A stretch of DNA of 64,000 nt from Bacteroidota bacterium. GTDB lineage: Bacteria; Bacteroidota; Bacteroidia; Flavobacteriales; Weeksellaceae. The translations under genes were made by a program, and so were the position numbers. Location: the NCBI GenBank assembly GCA_023394415.1, contig JAEXAR010000001.1, positions 1 to 64,000 on the forward strand, given 5' to 3'. Below are positions 49,406 through 57,515 of the stretch, piece after piece (positions within the stretch are counted from its first letter, which is position 1; every line of letters begins with the position of its first letter). The notes below the pieces were generated by a model that worked only from the letters and a program-made list of their open reading frames with translations, made no database searches and had not been told where the DNA came from.

Positions 49406-50716
49406 CTATTTCTGTCTGAAATACACTTCAATCGGAACTCCGGTAAAACCAAAGTTTTTTCTCAGCTGGTTTTCCGTAAATCTTTTATAAGGTTCTTTCA
49501 CGTATTGCGGAAGATTGCAGAAAAACACAAACTGCGGCGAAGGTGTTCCGAGCTGAACACAATACTTGATTTTAATATATTTTCCTTTTAGCGCCGGAGG
49601 TGGATTGTTTTCAAAAATCGGAAGCATCACCTCATTCAATTGAGAAGTTTTAATTTTCTTTTTACGATTTTCGTAAACTTCCATTGCTGTATCTACAGCT
49701 TTCAGAATTCTTTGCTTGGTTAAGGCAGATACAAACAGTACCGGAATATCGGTAAACTGTCCGATTTTATTTTTAATAGCAGCTTCAAAATCGCGCATCG
49801 TGTTGGTTTGCTTATCTTCTATCAAATCCCATTTATTCACCAAAATCACAATTCCTTTGCGGTTTTTCTGGGCGATACCGAAAATATTCATATCCTGACT
49901 TTCCCAACCTTGTGTCGCATCTACCATAATGATAACCACATCCGAATTTTCAATGGCACGAACGGAACGCATCACGGAATAGAATTCTAAATCTTCACTG
50001 ACTTTAGATTTTCTTCGCATTCCCGCTGTATCAACCAATACAAATTCGTGCCCGAACTTGTTGTATAAGGTTTCGATGGAGTCTCTTGTTGTTCCGGCTA
50101 TATCAGTAACAATATTTCTTTCGTTATCTAAAAGCGCATTAGTAAGGGTTGATTTTCCTACGTTTGGTCTTCCGGCAATGGTAATTTTTGGCAAACCTTC
50201 AAATGGATCCTTATAATCTTTTGTAGGAAAGTCTTTTACAATATCATCCAACAATTCTCCTGTTCCGGAACCAGTAGCAGATGATAAGGTATAATATTTA
50301 TCAATTCCCAAAGAGTAAAATTCGGTAGCAGCAAGTTCTTCTTTTGCAGAGTCTACCTTATTCACCACAATATAACTTGGTTTTCCACTACGGCGAAGCA
50401 TTTCGTAAATTTCTTGATCTGTATCCGTAAGGCCTTCTTCCACATTCATCATAAAAATAATAGAGGTGGCTTCATCTATTGCCAATTGTACTTGTTTTGA
50501 AATTTCTTCCTGAAAAATATCTTCTGTATTGACTTCATAACCACCGGTATCAATAACGGTAAAATCTACGCCGTTCCAGTCCGATTTTCCATAATGGCGG
50601 TCTCTTGTAACTCCTGCTGTGGAATCTACAATGGCTTCTCTTCTTTCAAGTAAACGATTAAAAAGTGTGGATTTTCCTACGTTGGGACGTCCAACGATTG
50701 CGACAATGTTGCTCAT
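49406..50716 (-). CDS. der: Ribosome assembly GTPase Der (EngA)
   Basis: 436 residues with two tandem GTPase domains: G1 motifs GRPNVGKSTLF (near 8) and GRPNVGKSTLT (near 182), G3 DTGGYE and DTAGMRRK, and G4 NKVDSAKEE and NKWDLIED. The C-terminal KH-like domain follows (about 355-436). Der helps 50S subunit maturation. The ATG is preceded by about 90 bases of leader from a TATCTTTG element at 50810, with a CGGATCGTCCG hairpin inside. The gene at 50882 diverges. Identification is certain. Confidence 0.97.
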   Translation of the reverse strand: MSNIVAIVGRPNVGKSTLFNRLLERREAIVDSTAGVTRDRHYGKSDWNGVDFTVIDTGGYEVNTEDIFQEEISKQVQLAIDEATSIIFMMNVEEGLTDTDQEIYEMLRRSGKPSYIVVNKVDSAKEELAATEFYSLGIDKYYTLSSATGSGTGELLDDIVKDFPTKDYKDPFEGLPKITIAGRPNVGKSTLTNALLDNERNIVTDIAGTTRDSIETLYNKFGHEFVLVDTAGMRRKSKVSEDLEFYSVMRSVRAIENSDVVIIMVDATQGWESQDMNIFGIAQKNRKGIVILVNKWDLIEDKQTNTMRDFEAAIKNKIGQFTDIPVLFVSALTKQRILKAVDTAMEVYENRKKKIKTSQLNEVMLPIFENNPPPALKGKYIKIKYCVQLGTPSPQFVFFCNLPQYVKEPYKRFTENQLRKNFGFTGVPIEVYFRQK

Positions 50717-50781
50717 AAAATTTGTTTCTTGTTGGTTTAAATATTCATTTCATTCAAACCAAATGATTAAGAATGGGTTAC

Positions 50782-50817
50782 CCGGACGATCCGAGCCCAA
50801 AAATTTTTGCAAAGATA
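50782..50817 (-). promoter_or_regulatory. der promoter element and leader hairpin
   Basis: Minus-strand TATCTTTG lies at 50817-50810. Just downstream on that strand is CGGATCGTCCG, a short hairpin flanked by GGGCT and GGGTAACCC. It may be a 5' leader structure of der. Confidence 0.5.
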
Positions 50818-50881
50818 AACTTTTGAATTTTATGGTTTTGTTTGAAATTTTAGTAAATTCACCAATTAAATTCAAATAACT

Positions 50882-51361
50882 ATGAAAAAAATTCTTACTA
50901 TCCTCTTTGTACTCTTCATTATCATACAATTTTTTAGGATTGACAAAACAAATCCACCCGTAAATAAAGGGATGGATTTTCTCACAATAAAAAACACTCC
51001 GGAAAATATTGCAACCAAGATTCGTACATCCTGTTACGATTGCCACAGTAACGAAACCAAATATCCTTGGTACAGCAATATACAGCCTATTGCTTGGTTT
51101 TTGAAAGATCACATTGATGAAGGAAGAAAAAAATTAAATTTTTCAACATTTGCTACTTATGAGCCTAAAAGACAAGCGCACAAACTTGCTGAAGCAGTAG
51201 AAATGGTAGAAACCGGAGAAATGCCTTTAGAGTCTTACCTTCTGGCTCACCCTGAAGCCAAATTAACTGCCGAAGAACAAAAAACGATGGTAAATTACTT
51301 TAAGAAAATTGAAGCAGATACCAGAATGGAAAACAATCTTCCACCGGAAGCAGAAAAATAA
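50882..51361 (+). CDS. Heme-binding domain protein (CxxCH)
   Basis: 159 residues. An N-terminal signal or membrane anchor (ILTILFVLFIIIQFF), then SCYDCHSNE with Cys51, Cys54 and His55 forming one c-type heme site, and NETKYPWYSNIQPIAWFL near 57, a mark of the Bacteroidetes Haem_bd family. Expected in the periplasm, attached to the inner membrane; likely an electron carrier, partner unknown. Its stop overlaps the start of the DCC thiol-oxidoreductase gene (TAATG), so the two are coupled. Confidence 0.9.
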   Translation: MKKILTILFVLFIIIQFFRIDKTNPPVNKGMDFLTIKNTPENIATKIRTSCYDCHSNETKYPWYSNIQPIAWFLKDHIDEGRKKLNFSTFATYEPKRQAHKLAEAVEMVETGEMPLESYLLAHPEAKLTAEEQKTMVNYFKKIEADTRMENNLPPEAEK

Positions 51362-51771
51362 TGAAAGGAACAGACGAAAGCAAATATTATGTCTTTTACG
51401 ATGGCGATTGTGGTTTTTGTAATTATTGGTTACAATGGATTCTTAAAAATGATGTAAACGACCGTTTTTTATTTGCTCCACTTCAAGGCAAATTCGGACA
51501 ACAGTTCCTTTGGCAGCGTGGCTTGGACAGAAAACAGTTCAACACAATTTATCTATGGAAACCTACTTCGTATTATCTGATTAAATCAAAAGCGATTGCT
51601 GAAATTGCAAAAATTCTGGGCGGGAAATATGCCGTTATGGCAAGTTTGAACCTTTTACCTACATTTTTTTCAGATAAAATCTATGATAAAGTCGCTGAAA
51701 ATCGCCTAAAATTGGCCTCTCAAAAATGCCTTTTGCCTACTGAAGAAGAACGTAAAAAATTTATAGATTAA
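51361..51771 (+). CDS. DCC family thiol-disulfide oxidoreductase-like protein
   Basis: 136 residues. The family motif DGDCGFCNYW near residue 14 gives the conserved DxxCxxC (DGDCGFC) of the DCC/DUF393 group, thioredoxin-like proteins predicted to act as thiol oxidoreductases. The body ends in a helix-rich DKIYDKVAENRLKLASQ. No signal peptide is seen, so it is probably cytosolic or membrane-peripheral. Coupled by TAATG to the heme-binding gene, which may suggest a shared redox role, though none is shown. A leaderless-type promoter for DUF4290 follows. Confidence 0.85.
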   Translation: MKGTDESKYYVFYDGDCGFCNYWLQWILKNDVNDRFLFAPLQGKFGQQFLWQRGLDRKQFNTIYLWKPTSYYLIKSKAIAEIAKILGGKYAVMASLNLLPTFFSDKIYDKVAENRLKLASQKCLLPTEEERKKFID

Positions 51772-51793
51772 AAAAGTCTTACATTCAAATCCC

Positions 51794-51801
51794 TATATTT
51801 G
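51794..51801 (+). promoter_or_regulatory. -7 promoter element, near-leaderless DUF4290 gene
   Basis: TATATTTG, five bases (CACCT), then ATG at 51807. Confidence 0.6.
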
Positions 51802-51806
51802 CACCT

Positions 51807-52451
51807 ATGGAATACAACACCAACAGAACCCAACTTCACATGCCCGAATACGGACGCATCATTCAGCAATTGGTTGAACGGTGCAAAGAGCTTTCTACAA
51901 AAGAAGAACGCAACGAAATGTGCCACGCAATTGTAGATTTTATGGGACAAAGAAACCCACAGCTTCGTGATGAAGAAAACTATAAACACAAACTTTGGGA
52001 TCACCTGTATATATTGGCAGAATATGATTTGGATGTGGATTCACCCTATCCTTTTCCAACACGTGAAGAAATGGCTGAAAAGCCCAAAAAGATGGAATAT
52101 CCTAAACTTCAGGGTGATTTCAAATTCTATGGTAAAAGTATACTTCAGTTGATCGAGCTGGCCATAAAACAGGAAGATGGTGAGGAAAAGGAAGCCTTAA
52201 TTGAAGTGATTGCCAATAACATGAAAAAATCTTACAACATCTATAACAAAGAACATGTGACCGATGATGTAATTTTTCGTCACCTTAAAGAACTTTCTGA
52301 GGACCGACTTGATTTAACGGGAATTGATACTTTGGAAAAAAGCAAAATATATCACAGCAACAACCGTAATAAAAATCAAAAAAACCAAGGCCAAAATCAA
52401 CACAGCCGAAACAAACAAAGAAACCAACAGAACAAAAACAGAAGAAAGTAA
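51807..52451 (+). CDS. DUF4290 domain protein
   Basis: 214 residues. The N-terminal 165 residues are helical with TQLHMPEYGRIIQQLVERCK near the start, MCHAIVDFMGQRNPQLRD near 45 and KLWDHLYILAEYDLDVDSPY near 65, the DUF4290 pattern. The tail (190-214) is a low-complexity basic stretch (NQKNQGQNQHSRNKQ) that may bind nucleic acid. The function is unknown. It is encoded immediately before murA with a TAATG overlap, an order common in Flavobacteriia, so a tie to cell wall or growth control is possible but not shown. Confidence 0.85.
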   Translation: MEYNTNRTQLHMPEYGRIIQQLVERCKELSTKEERNEMCHAIVDFMGQRNPQLRDEENYKHKLWDHLYILAEYDLDVDSPYPFPTREEMAEKPKKMEYPKLQGDFKFYGKSILQLIELAIKQEDGEEKEALIEVIANNMKKSYNIYNKEHVTDDVIFRHLKELSEDRLDLTGIDTLEKSKIYHSNNRNKNQKNQGQNQHSRNKQRNQQNKNRRK

Positions 52452-53758
52452 TGAGCGGAACATTTCAGATAAGAGGAGGTAAACAATTGCACGGAGAAAT
52501 TACTCCGCAAGGTGCCAAAAATGAGGCATTACAGATCTTATGTGCAGTATTGCTTACAGATGAAGAAGTAAGAATTAAAAATATACCCGACATTCACGAT
52601 GTTAACCGATTAATTGAAATTTTGGGAGATTTCGGAGTGAAAATAACCAAAAACGGACACGGCGATTACACCTTCAAAGCGGATGATATCAACTTTGATT
52701 ACATAAAATCTTCAGAATTTAAAAAAGACGGCGCCAAACTAAGAGGATCCATTATGCTTTTGGGGCCAATGTTGGCACGTTTTGGAGAAGCGTATATGCC
52801 AACTCCTGGAGGCGACAAAATCGGAAGAAGACGTTTGGATACACATTTTCAGGGGTTTGTAGAATTGGGAGCGGAATTCCACTATGATGAAGACGAATAT
52901 TTCTACTCATTAAAAGCCAAAGAACTTCACGGGAAATTTATTTTGCTTGAAGAGGCTTCTGTTACCGGAACTGCTAATATTGTTATGGCAGCGGTTTTAG
53001 CTAAGGGCAAAACCAGAGTTTATAATGCTGCCTGCGAACCCTACCTTCAGCAATTGTGCAAGATGCTGAACAGAATGGGAGCACAAATTTCAGGAATCGG
53101 TTCTAATTTGCTTACCATTGAAGGCGTTGCACATCTTCACGGAACGGAACATACTATGCTTCCTGATATGGTAGAAATAGGTTCTTGGATTGGTCTTGCA
53201 GCAATGACCAAATCTGAAATTACCATTAAGAATGTGAACTGGAATCAATTAGGCGTTATTCCCAATACTTTTAGAAAATTGGGTATCCAGTTGGAGCAAC
53301 ACAATGATGATATCTACATTCCGGCACAGGAACATTATAAAATTCAGAAATTTATAGATGGATCTATCCTTACGGTTTCAGATGCGCCTTGGCCTGGATT
53401 TACACCAGATTTGCTTTCAATCGTTTTGGTTGTTGCAACACAGGCAAAAGGCACGGTTTTAATACACCAAAAAATGTTTGAAAGCCGTTTGTTCTTTGTA
53501 GATAAATTAATTGATATGGGTGCACAAATTATCCTTTGCGATCCACACCGTGCTACAGTTGTTGGTTTAAATCACGATTATCCTTTAAGAGGAACAACAA
53601 TGACCTCGCCGGACATTAGAGCCGGAAATGCACTTTTAATTGCTGCACTTTCAGCCGAAGGAAAATCAATCATTCATAATATTGAACAGATTGACCGTGG
53701 ATATGAAAATATTGACGGGAGGTTGAAAGCTTTGGGTGCGGATATAGAAAGGATTTAA
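52451..53758 (+). CDS. murA: UDP-GlcNAc 1-carboxyvinyltransferase MurA (Cys-to-Asp)
   Basis: 435 residues. First committed step of peptidoglycan: transfers enolpyruvate from PEP to UDP-GlcNAc. Family stretches are PQGAKNEALQILCA near 19, SIMLLGPMLARFGEA near 100, and DIRAGNALLIAALSAEG near 391. In the active-site loop the usual PGGCxIG reads PGGDKIG, with Asp122 where most enzymes have the fosfomycin-reactive Cys (E. coli Cys115). Such an Asp form is known in fosfomycin-insensitive MurA of some bacteria. It is translationally coupled to DUF4290 (TAATG). Confidence 0.97.
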   Translation: MSGTFQIRGGKQLHGEITPQGAKNEALQILCAVLLTDEEVRIKNIPDIHDVNRLIEILGDFGVKITKNGHGDYTFKADDINFDYIKSSEFKKDGAKLRGSIMLLGPMLARFGEAYMPTPGGDKIGRRRLDTHFQGFVELGAEFHYDEDEYFYSLKAKELHGKFILLEEASVTGTANIVMAAVLAKGKTRVYNAACEPYLQQLCKMLNRMGAQISGIGSNLLTIEGVAHLHGTEHTMLPDMVEIGSWIGLAAMTKSEITIKNVNWNQLGVIPNTFRKLGIQLEQHNDDIYIPAQEHYKIQKFIDGSILTVSDAPWPGFTPDLLSIVLVVATQAKGTVLIHQKMFESRLFFVDKLIDMGAQIILCDPHRATVVGLNHDYPLRGTTMTSPDIRAGNALLIAALSAEGKSIIHNIEQIDRGYENIDGRLKALGADIERI

Positions 53759-53766
53759 AATATTTG

Positions 53767-53796
53767 AAAAAGTTCAGAAAATTCTGAACTTTTATA
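53767..53796. terminator. Bidirectional terminator
   Basis: AAAAGTTCAGAA (53768-53779) pairs perfectly with TTCTGAACTTTT (53782-53793). It ends murA and contains the DUF1801 gene's stop codon in its right arm. Confidence 0.88.
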
Positions 53797-54250
53797 TTTT
53801 TCTGAAAGCATACTCATAAATTTCCACCCATTCTTCAGGTGTCATTTTAGCTGCTAACTCTCCTATTAATTCAAATGTAATATCTTCTTCCTTCTTAAAA
53901 CGAATACAGGATTTACCCATATCCAATTTCTTTTTGGAATGTTTAGGAAACTCTGCCACAAACCAATCATAAAGGTCTGGTTTTGCATACATTCCCATAT
54001 GATAAATATTGATTGAATTTTTCTGCGATGCCATTGATAGAAAAGGCAAAGGCAAACCCGGAGTACAATGATAACCTGCAGGATAAATCTCGAGTGGAAC
54101 GTTCCATCCCATCATTCCGTAGCTTATACCCTCTTCAAATCCTTTGGGAAGATTTTTTGAAATGGTTTCGTAAAGTCTTTGCATGGCAGATTTTCGCTCC
54201 TCAGGTATTTTTTCTAAATAATCTGTTACGTTTTCGGCTTCTATTCTCAT
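53792..54250 (-). CDS. DUF1801 domain protein (YdhG/YjhB-like)
   Basis: 152 residues starting MRIEAENVTDYLEKIPEERK. The DUF1801 fold (YdhG-like): MQRLYETISKNLPKGFEEGISYGMMGWNVPL split across residues 23-53, and IRFKKEEDI near 116. Cytosolic. Structures are known in the family, but the role is not; a link to iron or stress has been proposed for some members. Monocistronic, converging with murA onto a shared terminator. ATG at 54250 has no clear promoter consensus. Confidence 0.82.
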   Translation of the reverse strand: MRIEAENVTDYLEKIPEERKSAMQRLYETISKNLPKGFEEGISYGMMGWNVPLEIYPAGYHCTPGLPLPFLSMASQKNSINIYHMGMYAKPDLYDWFVAEFPKHSKKKLDMGKSCIRFKKEEDITFELIGELAAKMTPEEWVEIYEYAFRKI

Positions 54251-54363
54251 TGGTTTATTTTATATAAAAGTATGAATTTTATTTTTTGAGAAATTTAACT
54301 GGTCTAAAAAAAGTTAGTCATGGAGGCACAAAAATCATATTACGAAGCTGAAAAACGATCTTA

Positions 54364-54438
54364 ATAGCCCAGATTGCAACGAAAATCCTTTTTGTTTTTG
54401 AAAAAAAATAAAAAGATTGCAGTGGAAAGCCGGTCCCA
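54364..54438 (+). ncRNA. Repeated structured element, Flavo-1-like (copy 1)
   Basis: The sequence has AGCCCAGATTGCAACGAAAA, then TCCTTTTT, and after an A/T-rich loop AAAAAGATTGCAGTGGAAAG and CCGG. The two GATTGcAnnG halves and the CCTTTTT/AAAAAG stem give a folded RNA. A second copy is in the opposite direction at 60037-60114. The pattern recalls an element widely dispersed in flavobacteria, perhaps Rfam Flavo-1, though I could not check it. The gap 54251-54507 otherwise holds only the next gene's promoter. Confidence 0.5.
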
Positions 54439-54481
54439 AATGTCTAAAGAAGGAAAAGACACAATGCTCCTAAAAAATTCT

Positions 54482-54489
54482 TATTTTTG
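54482..54489 (+). promoter_or_regulatory. -7 promoter element for the aminotransferase gene
   Basis: TATTTTTG fits TAnnTTTG, 18 bases upstream of the ATG at 54508. Confidence 0.55.
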
Positions 54490-54507
54490 TGAAAAATAGA
54501 AATTAAA

Positions 54508-55713
54508 ATGCCGAAAATTTCACAAAGAGCACAACATATGCCGGCTTCTCCGGTTCGCAAACTCGTTCCATACGCTTTACAAGCTAAACAGAAAGGGATA
54601 AAAGTGTACCACCTGAATATTGGACAACCTGATATTGAAACACCGGAAACTGCACTTAATGCAATTAGAAATATTGATTTAAAAGTTTTAGAATACGCCC
54701 TATCAGAAGGAAATATCGAGTACAGAAAAGCACTACAAACATATTATCACTCGTTGGGCTTCCGAGATTTAACCACCGATAATTTTATTGTAACCAATGG
54801 TGGTTCCGAAGCATTAAATTTTGCAATTTCTACGCTTTGTGATGATGGTGATGAGGTGATTATTCCGGAACCTTATTATGCCAATTATAATGGTTTTACC
54901 AACACCTTCAATGTGAATGTGGTAGCAGTTCCATCAACTATTGATACAGGTTTTGCTCTGCCTCCAATGGAAGAGTTTGAGAAGAAAATTACTGATAAAA
55001 CCAGAGCAATTATTATCTGTAATCCGGGAAATCCTACAGGTTACCTTTACACCAAAGAAGAGCTACAAAAACTGGCTGAAATTGCTTTAAAACACGATAT
55101 TGTTATTATCTCGGACGAAGTTTACCGTGAATACGTTTATGATGGTAAGCAACAACACTCCATCTTAGAATTTCCCGAACTGAAGGATCATGCCATTGTC
55201 ATTGATTCTGAATCCAAAAGATACTCCATGTGTGGTGCAAGAATTGGCTGTTTAATTACCCGTTCTGAAAAAATAAGAAATGCTGCAATACTTTTTGCAC
55301 AGGCAAGGTTGAGCCCAGTACTTTTAGGACAAATTGCTGCAACAGCTGCACACCACAATGATACCGCATACATTGCAGGCGTTCGTGCTGAATATACAAA
55401 AAGAAGAAATCTTTTGGTTGATTTGTTAAATGGAATTCCGGGAGTAATTTGTCCAAAACCTAAAGGTGCTTTCTATTGTGGTGTAGAACTTCCAATAGAT
55501 AATTCGGATAAGTTTGCACAATGGTTGCTCGAAAAATATTCGTACAACAACGAAACAGTAATGGTAGCGCCTATGACTGGATTTTACAGTAATCCTGAAC
55601 TTGGCAAAAAGCAAGTTCGTATTGCTTATGTGCTGAAAGAAGATGATTTAAGACGTAGCGTGGAAATTTTAAATGATGCACTACAGAAATATAAGCTGGA
55701 ATTTAATCTATAA
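54508..55713 (+). CDS. PLP-dependent aminotransferase, class I/II
   Basis: 401 residues. Fold type I aminotransferase: NIGQPDIETPETAL near 36, FIVTNGGSEALNFAIS near 93, the substrate/PLP-binding NPGNPTGYLYTKEEL near 171, and the PLP lysine in SESKRYSMCGARIGC near 232. Length and motifs fit aspartate or aromatic aminotransferases (AspC/TyrB-like, PatA-like). Cytosolic. Substrate cannot be told from sequence. It has its own promoter, with the structured RNA-like repeat upstream, and is followed by 204 bases containing a hairpin repeat and the murB promoter. Confidence 0.9.
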   Translation: MPKISQRAQHMPASPVRKLVPYALQAKQKGIKVYHLNIGQPDIETPETALNAIRNIDLKVLEYALSEGNIEYRKALQTYYHSLGFRDLTTDNFIVTNGGSEALNFAISTLCDDGDEVIIPEPYYANYNGFTNTFNVNVVAVPSTIDTGFALPPMEEFEKKITDKTRAIIICNPGNPTGYLYTKEELQKLAEIALKHDIVIISDEVYREYVYDGKQQHSILEFPELKDHAIVIDSESKRYSMCGARIGCLITRSEKIRNAAILFAQARLSPVLLGQIAATAAHHNDTAYIAGVRAEYTKRRNLLVDLLNGIPGVICPKPKGAFYCGVELPIDNSDKFAQWLLEKYSYNNETVMVAPMTGFYSNPELGKKQVRIAYVLKEDDLRRSVEILNDALQKYKLEFNL

Positions 55714-55848
55714 TCCACTAAAAAGTTAATGATTAAGATTTATATGATTGATATTCGATCAAATAAGTACAACACTTCAATTCCGATATTTAATATTAAT
55801 AATCCTTAAAGTTTCTACCTCTTTAATGGTTAAATTTTAAAATTATTT

Positions 55849-55888
55849 TGCCACGAATTCACGAATATTAGTGCATTCGTGGCATTTT
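55849..55888 (+). repeat. Hairpin repeat TGCCACGAAT...ATTCGTGGCA
   Basis: A perfect 10-bp inverted repeat (55849-55858 and 55875-55884) is followed by a T-rich stretch. It looks like a dispersed intergenic repeat acting as a terminator between the aminotransferase gene and murB. Confidence 0.75.
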
Positions 55889-55893
55889 TATTT

Positions 55894-55901
55894 TAAATTT
55901 G
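55894..55901 (+). promoter_or_regulatory. -7 promoter element for murB
   Basis: TAAATTTG, 17 bases upstream of the murB ATG, directly after the hairpin repeat. Confidence 0.55.
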
Positions 55902-55917
55902 TGTAAGAAATCACGCA

Positions 55918-56955
55918 ATGACAATCCAAGAACACATCTCTCTAAAACCATACAACACTTTTGGCGTAGAAGCTAAAGCCAAATACTTTGCGGAAGTAAA
56001 TTCAGAAGTAGAACTTATAGAAGTTTTACAACAATACAAAAATTTACTTCAGGAAAATCCCCAAAAATTACCTCTTCTGTTTTTAGGCGGTGGCAGTAAT
56101 ATTCTGCTCACTAAAGATTTTGATGGCTTGGTTATCAAACTAAACCTAAAAGGAATCTCCGAGGAAATGATGAGCGAAGATGAAATGCTGGTTACTGCTA
56201 AAGCTGGTGAAAACTGGCATCAGTTTGTGATGCATTGTCTAGAAAAAAATTATGGCGGGCTTGAAAATCTTTCATTAATTCCAGGAAATGTAGGAACTTC
56301 ACCTATGCAAAATATCGGTGCTTATGGTACTGAAATTAAAGACACATTTGTTGGATGCAAGGTTTTGAATCTTGAAACTTTAGAAATTCAATCTTTCGAC
56401 AAAGAACAGTGTAGATTTGGATACAGAGATTCTATTTTCAAACAGGAAGGTAAAGGAAAGTATGTGATTTTGGAAGTCAGCTTTGCATTAACCACGAAAA
56501 AACATAAGATTAAAACGGAATATGGCGCCATAAAATCAGAACTTGAAAAGATGGGTTTTGACGAGCCTACCATTCAGGATGTTTCAAAAGCGGTGATTGC
56601 AATTAGACAAAGTAAATTACCAAATCCGGAAGTGATTGGCAATGCCGGAAGTTTCTTTAAAAACCCAACCATTCCGAAAACACAGTTTGAAGATTTACAG
56701 AAAAAATTTCCGGAAATTCACTTCTATCCTACTGGAGAAATGGTGAAAGTTCCTGCAGGCTGGCTGATTGAAAATTGTGGCTGGAAAGGAAAACAAATCG
56801 GAAACGTCGCCTCGCACGAACTTCAGGCTTTGGTAATTGTCAACAAAACCGGAGACGCCACCGGAAAGGAAATCTTTGATTTTTCTACAATGATTATTGA
56901 TTCGGTGAAGGAAAAATTTGGGATAGAATTGGAGCGTGAAGTGAATATGATTTAA
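55918..56955 (+). CDS. murB: UDP-N-acetylmuramate dehydrogenase MurB
   Basis: 345 residues. Reduces UDP-GlcNAc-enolpyruvate with NADPH to UDP-MurNAc, the step after MurA. Type I MurB features: YNTFGVEAKAKYFAEV near 11, FAD-binding LFLGGGSNILLTKDFDGLVI near 58, NLSLIPGNVGTSPMQNIGAYG near 118, and the catalytic Ser in NAGSFFKNP near 242 and Glu in the last 20 residues. Its stop overlaps the stop of the convergent VanZ-like gene by four bases. Identification is certain. Confidence 0.97.
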   Translation: MTIQEHISLKPYNTFGVEAKAKYFAEVNSEVELIEVLQQYKNLLQENPQKLPLLFLGGGSNILLTKDFDGLVIKLNLKGISEEMMSEDEMLVTAKAGENWHQFVMHCLEKNYGGLENLSLIPGNVGTSPMQNIGAYGTEIKDTFVGCKVLNLETLEIQSFDKEQCRFGYRDSIFKQEGKGKYVILEVSFALTTKKHKIKTEYGAIKSELEKMGFDEPTIQDVSKAVIAIRQSKLPNPEVIGNAGSFFKNPTIPKTQFEDLQKKFPEIHFYPTGEMVKVPAGWLIENCGWKGKQIGNVASHELQALVIVNKTGDATGKEIFDFSTMIIDSVKEKFGIELEREVNMI

Positions 56956-57392
56956 TGTTCAGAAATTTTAATAACCTTAATTTTATTAATTTGTATTAAA
57001 TTTTTCAACCAAAACCCAACACAAACGCCCAGTGAATTCAGCATGATGTCATCCACATCAAAAACGCCTAATCTTGAAAAATACTGAAGAGCTTCCACCA
57101 CAATCAGTACCGAAAGAAAACTCATTAAAAGTGTCTTCAAGTTATTAAATTTCGGAAAAATCCAGCCCAAAAAACCAAAAGGCATAAACATTACAATATT
57201 GCCAACAATATTGATGAGCAAACTCTCAAAGTTGCTCCATAATAAACTTTTCTCAACAAATTTGTAAGTAGAAACTACCGGAATCAGCCTTACAATATGA
57301 CTCTCAAATTGCGTACGCCCGAAGCCAAAAAACATCAGATACAGGAAAAAAAGCGTATATGGCAGTATTATGATTTTATAAAGTTTCTTCAT
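56952..57392 (-). CDS. VanZ family membrane protein
   Basis: 146 residues from ATG 57392 (the GTG one codon upstream is also possible). Four membrane segments (about 8-24, 50-75, 85-105, 115-130) with the VanZ features NIVGNIVMFMPFGFLGW near 60 and VEALQYFSRLGVFDVDDIMLNS near 97, whose FDxDDxxxN is conserved. VanZ lowers teicoplanin sensitivity in enterococci; most homologues are membrane proteins of unknown role. No van ligase or van operon is near, so resistance should not be inferred. It diverges from lnt. Confidence 0.88.
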   Translation of the reverse strand: MKKLYKIIILPYTLFFLYLMFFGFGRTQFESHIVRLIPVVSTYKFVEKSLLWSNFESLLINIVGNIVMFMPFGFLGWIFPKFNNLKTLLMSFLSVLIVVEALQYFSRLGVFDVDDIMLNSLGVCVGFWLKNLIQINKIKVIKISEH

Positions 57393-57430
57393 CACTTATT
57401 ACAAAAATCGGCATTCTGAATTAATAATCT

Positions 57431-57438
57431 TAAATTTG
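57431..57438 (+). promoter_or_regulatory. -7 promoter element for lnt
   Basis: TAAATTTG. The lnt ATG at 57516 is 78 bases downstream; an upstream TTG frame at 57450 is possible but lacks family homology. Confidence 0.45.
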
Positions 57439-57515
57439 TCTGCAAATATTTGAAAAGAGCAATATGTCTATGGCTTGAAGCCTACATAATTCTCAAAGAA
57501 AAGACTCCAGATTTT

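Noticed and set aside
56952..57392. VanZ as evidence of a glycopeptide resistance locus
   Set aside because: No vanH, vanA, vanX or two-component genes are near; stand-alone VanZ-family proteins are common.
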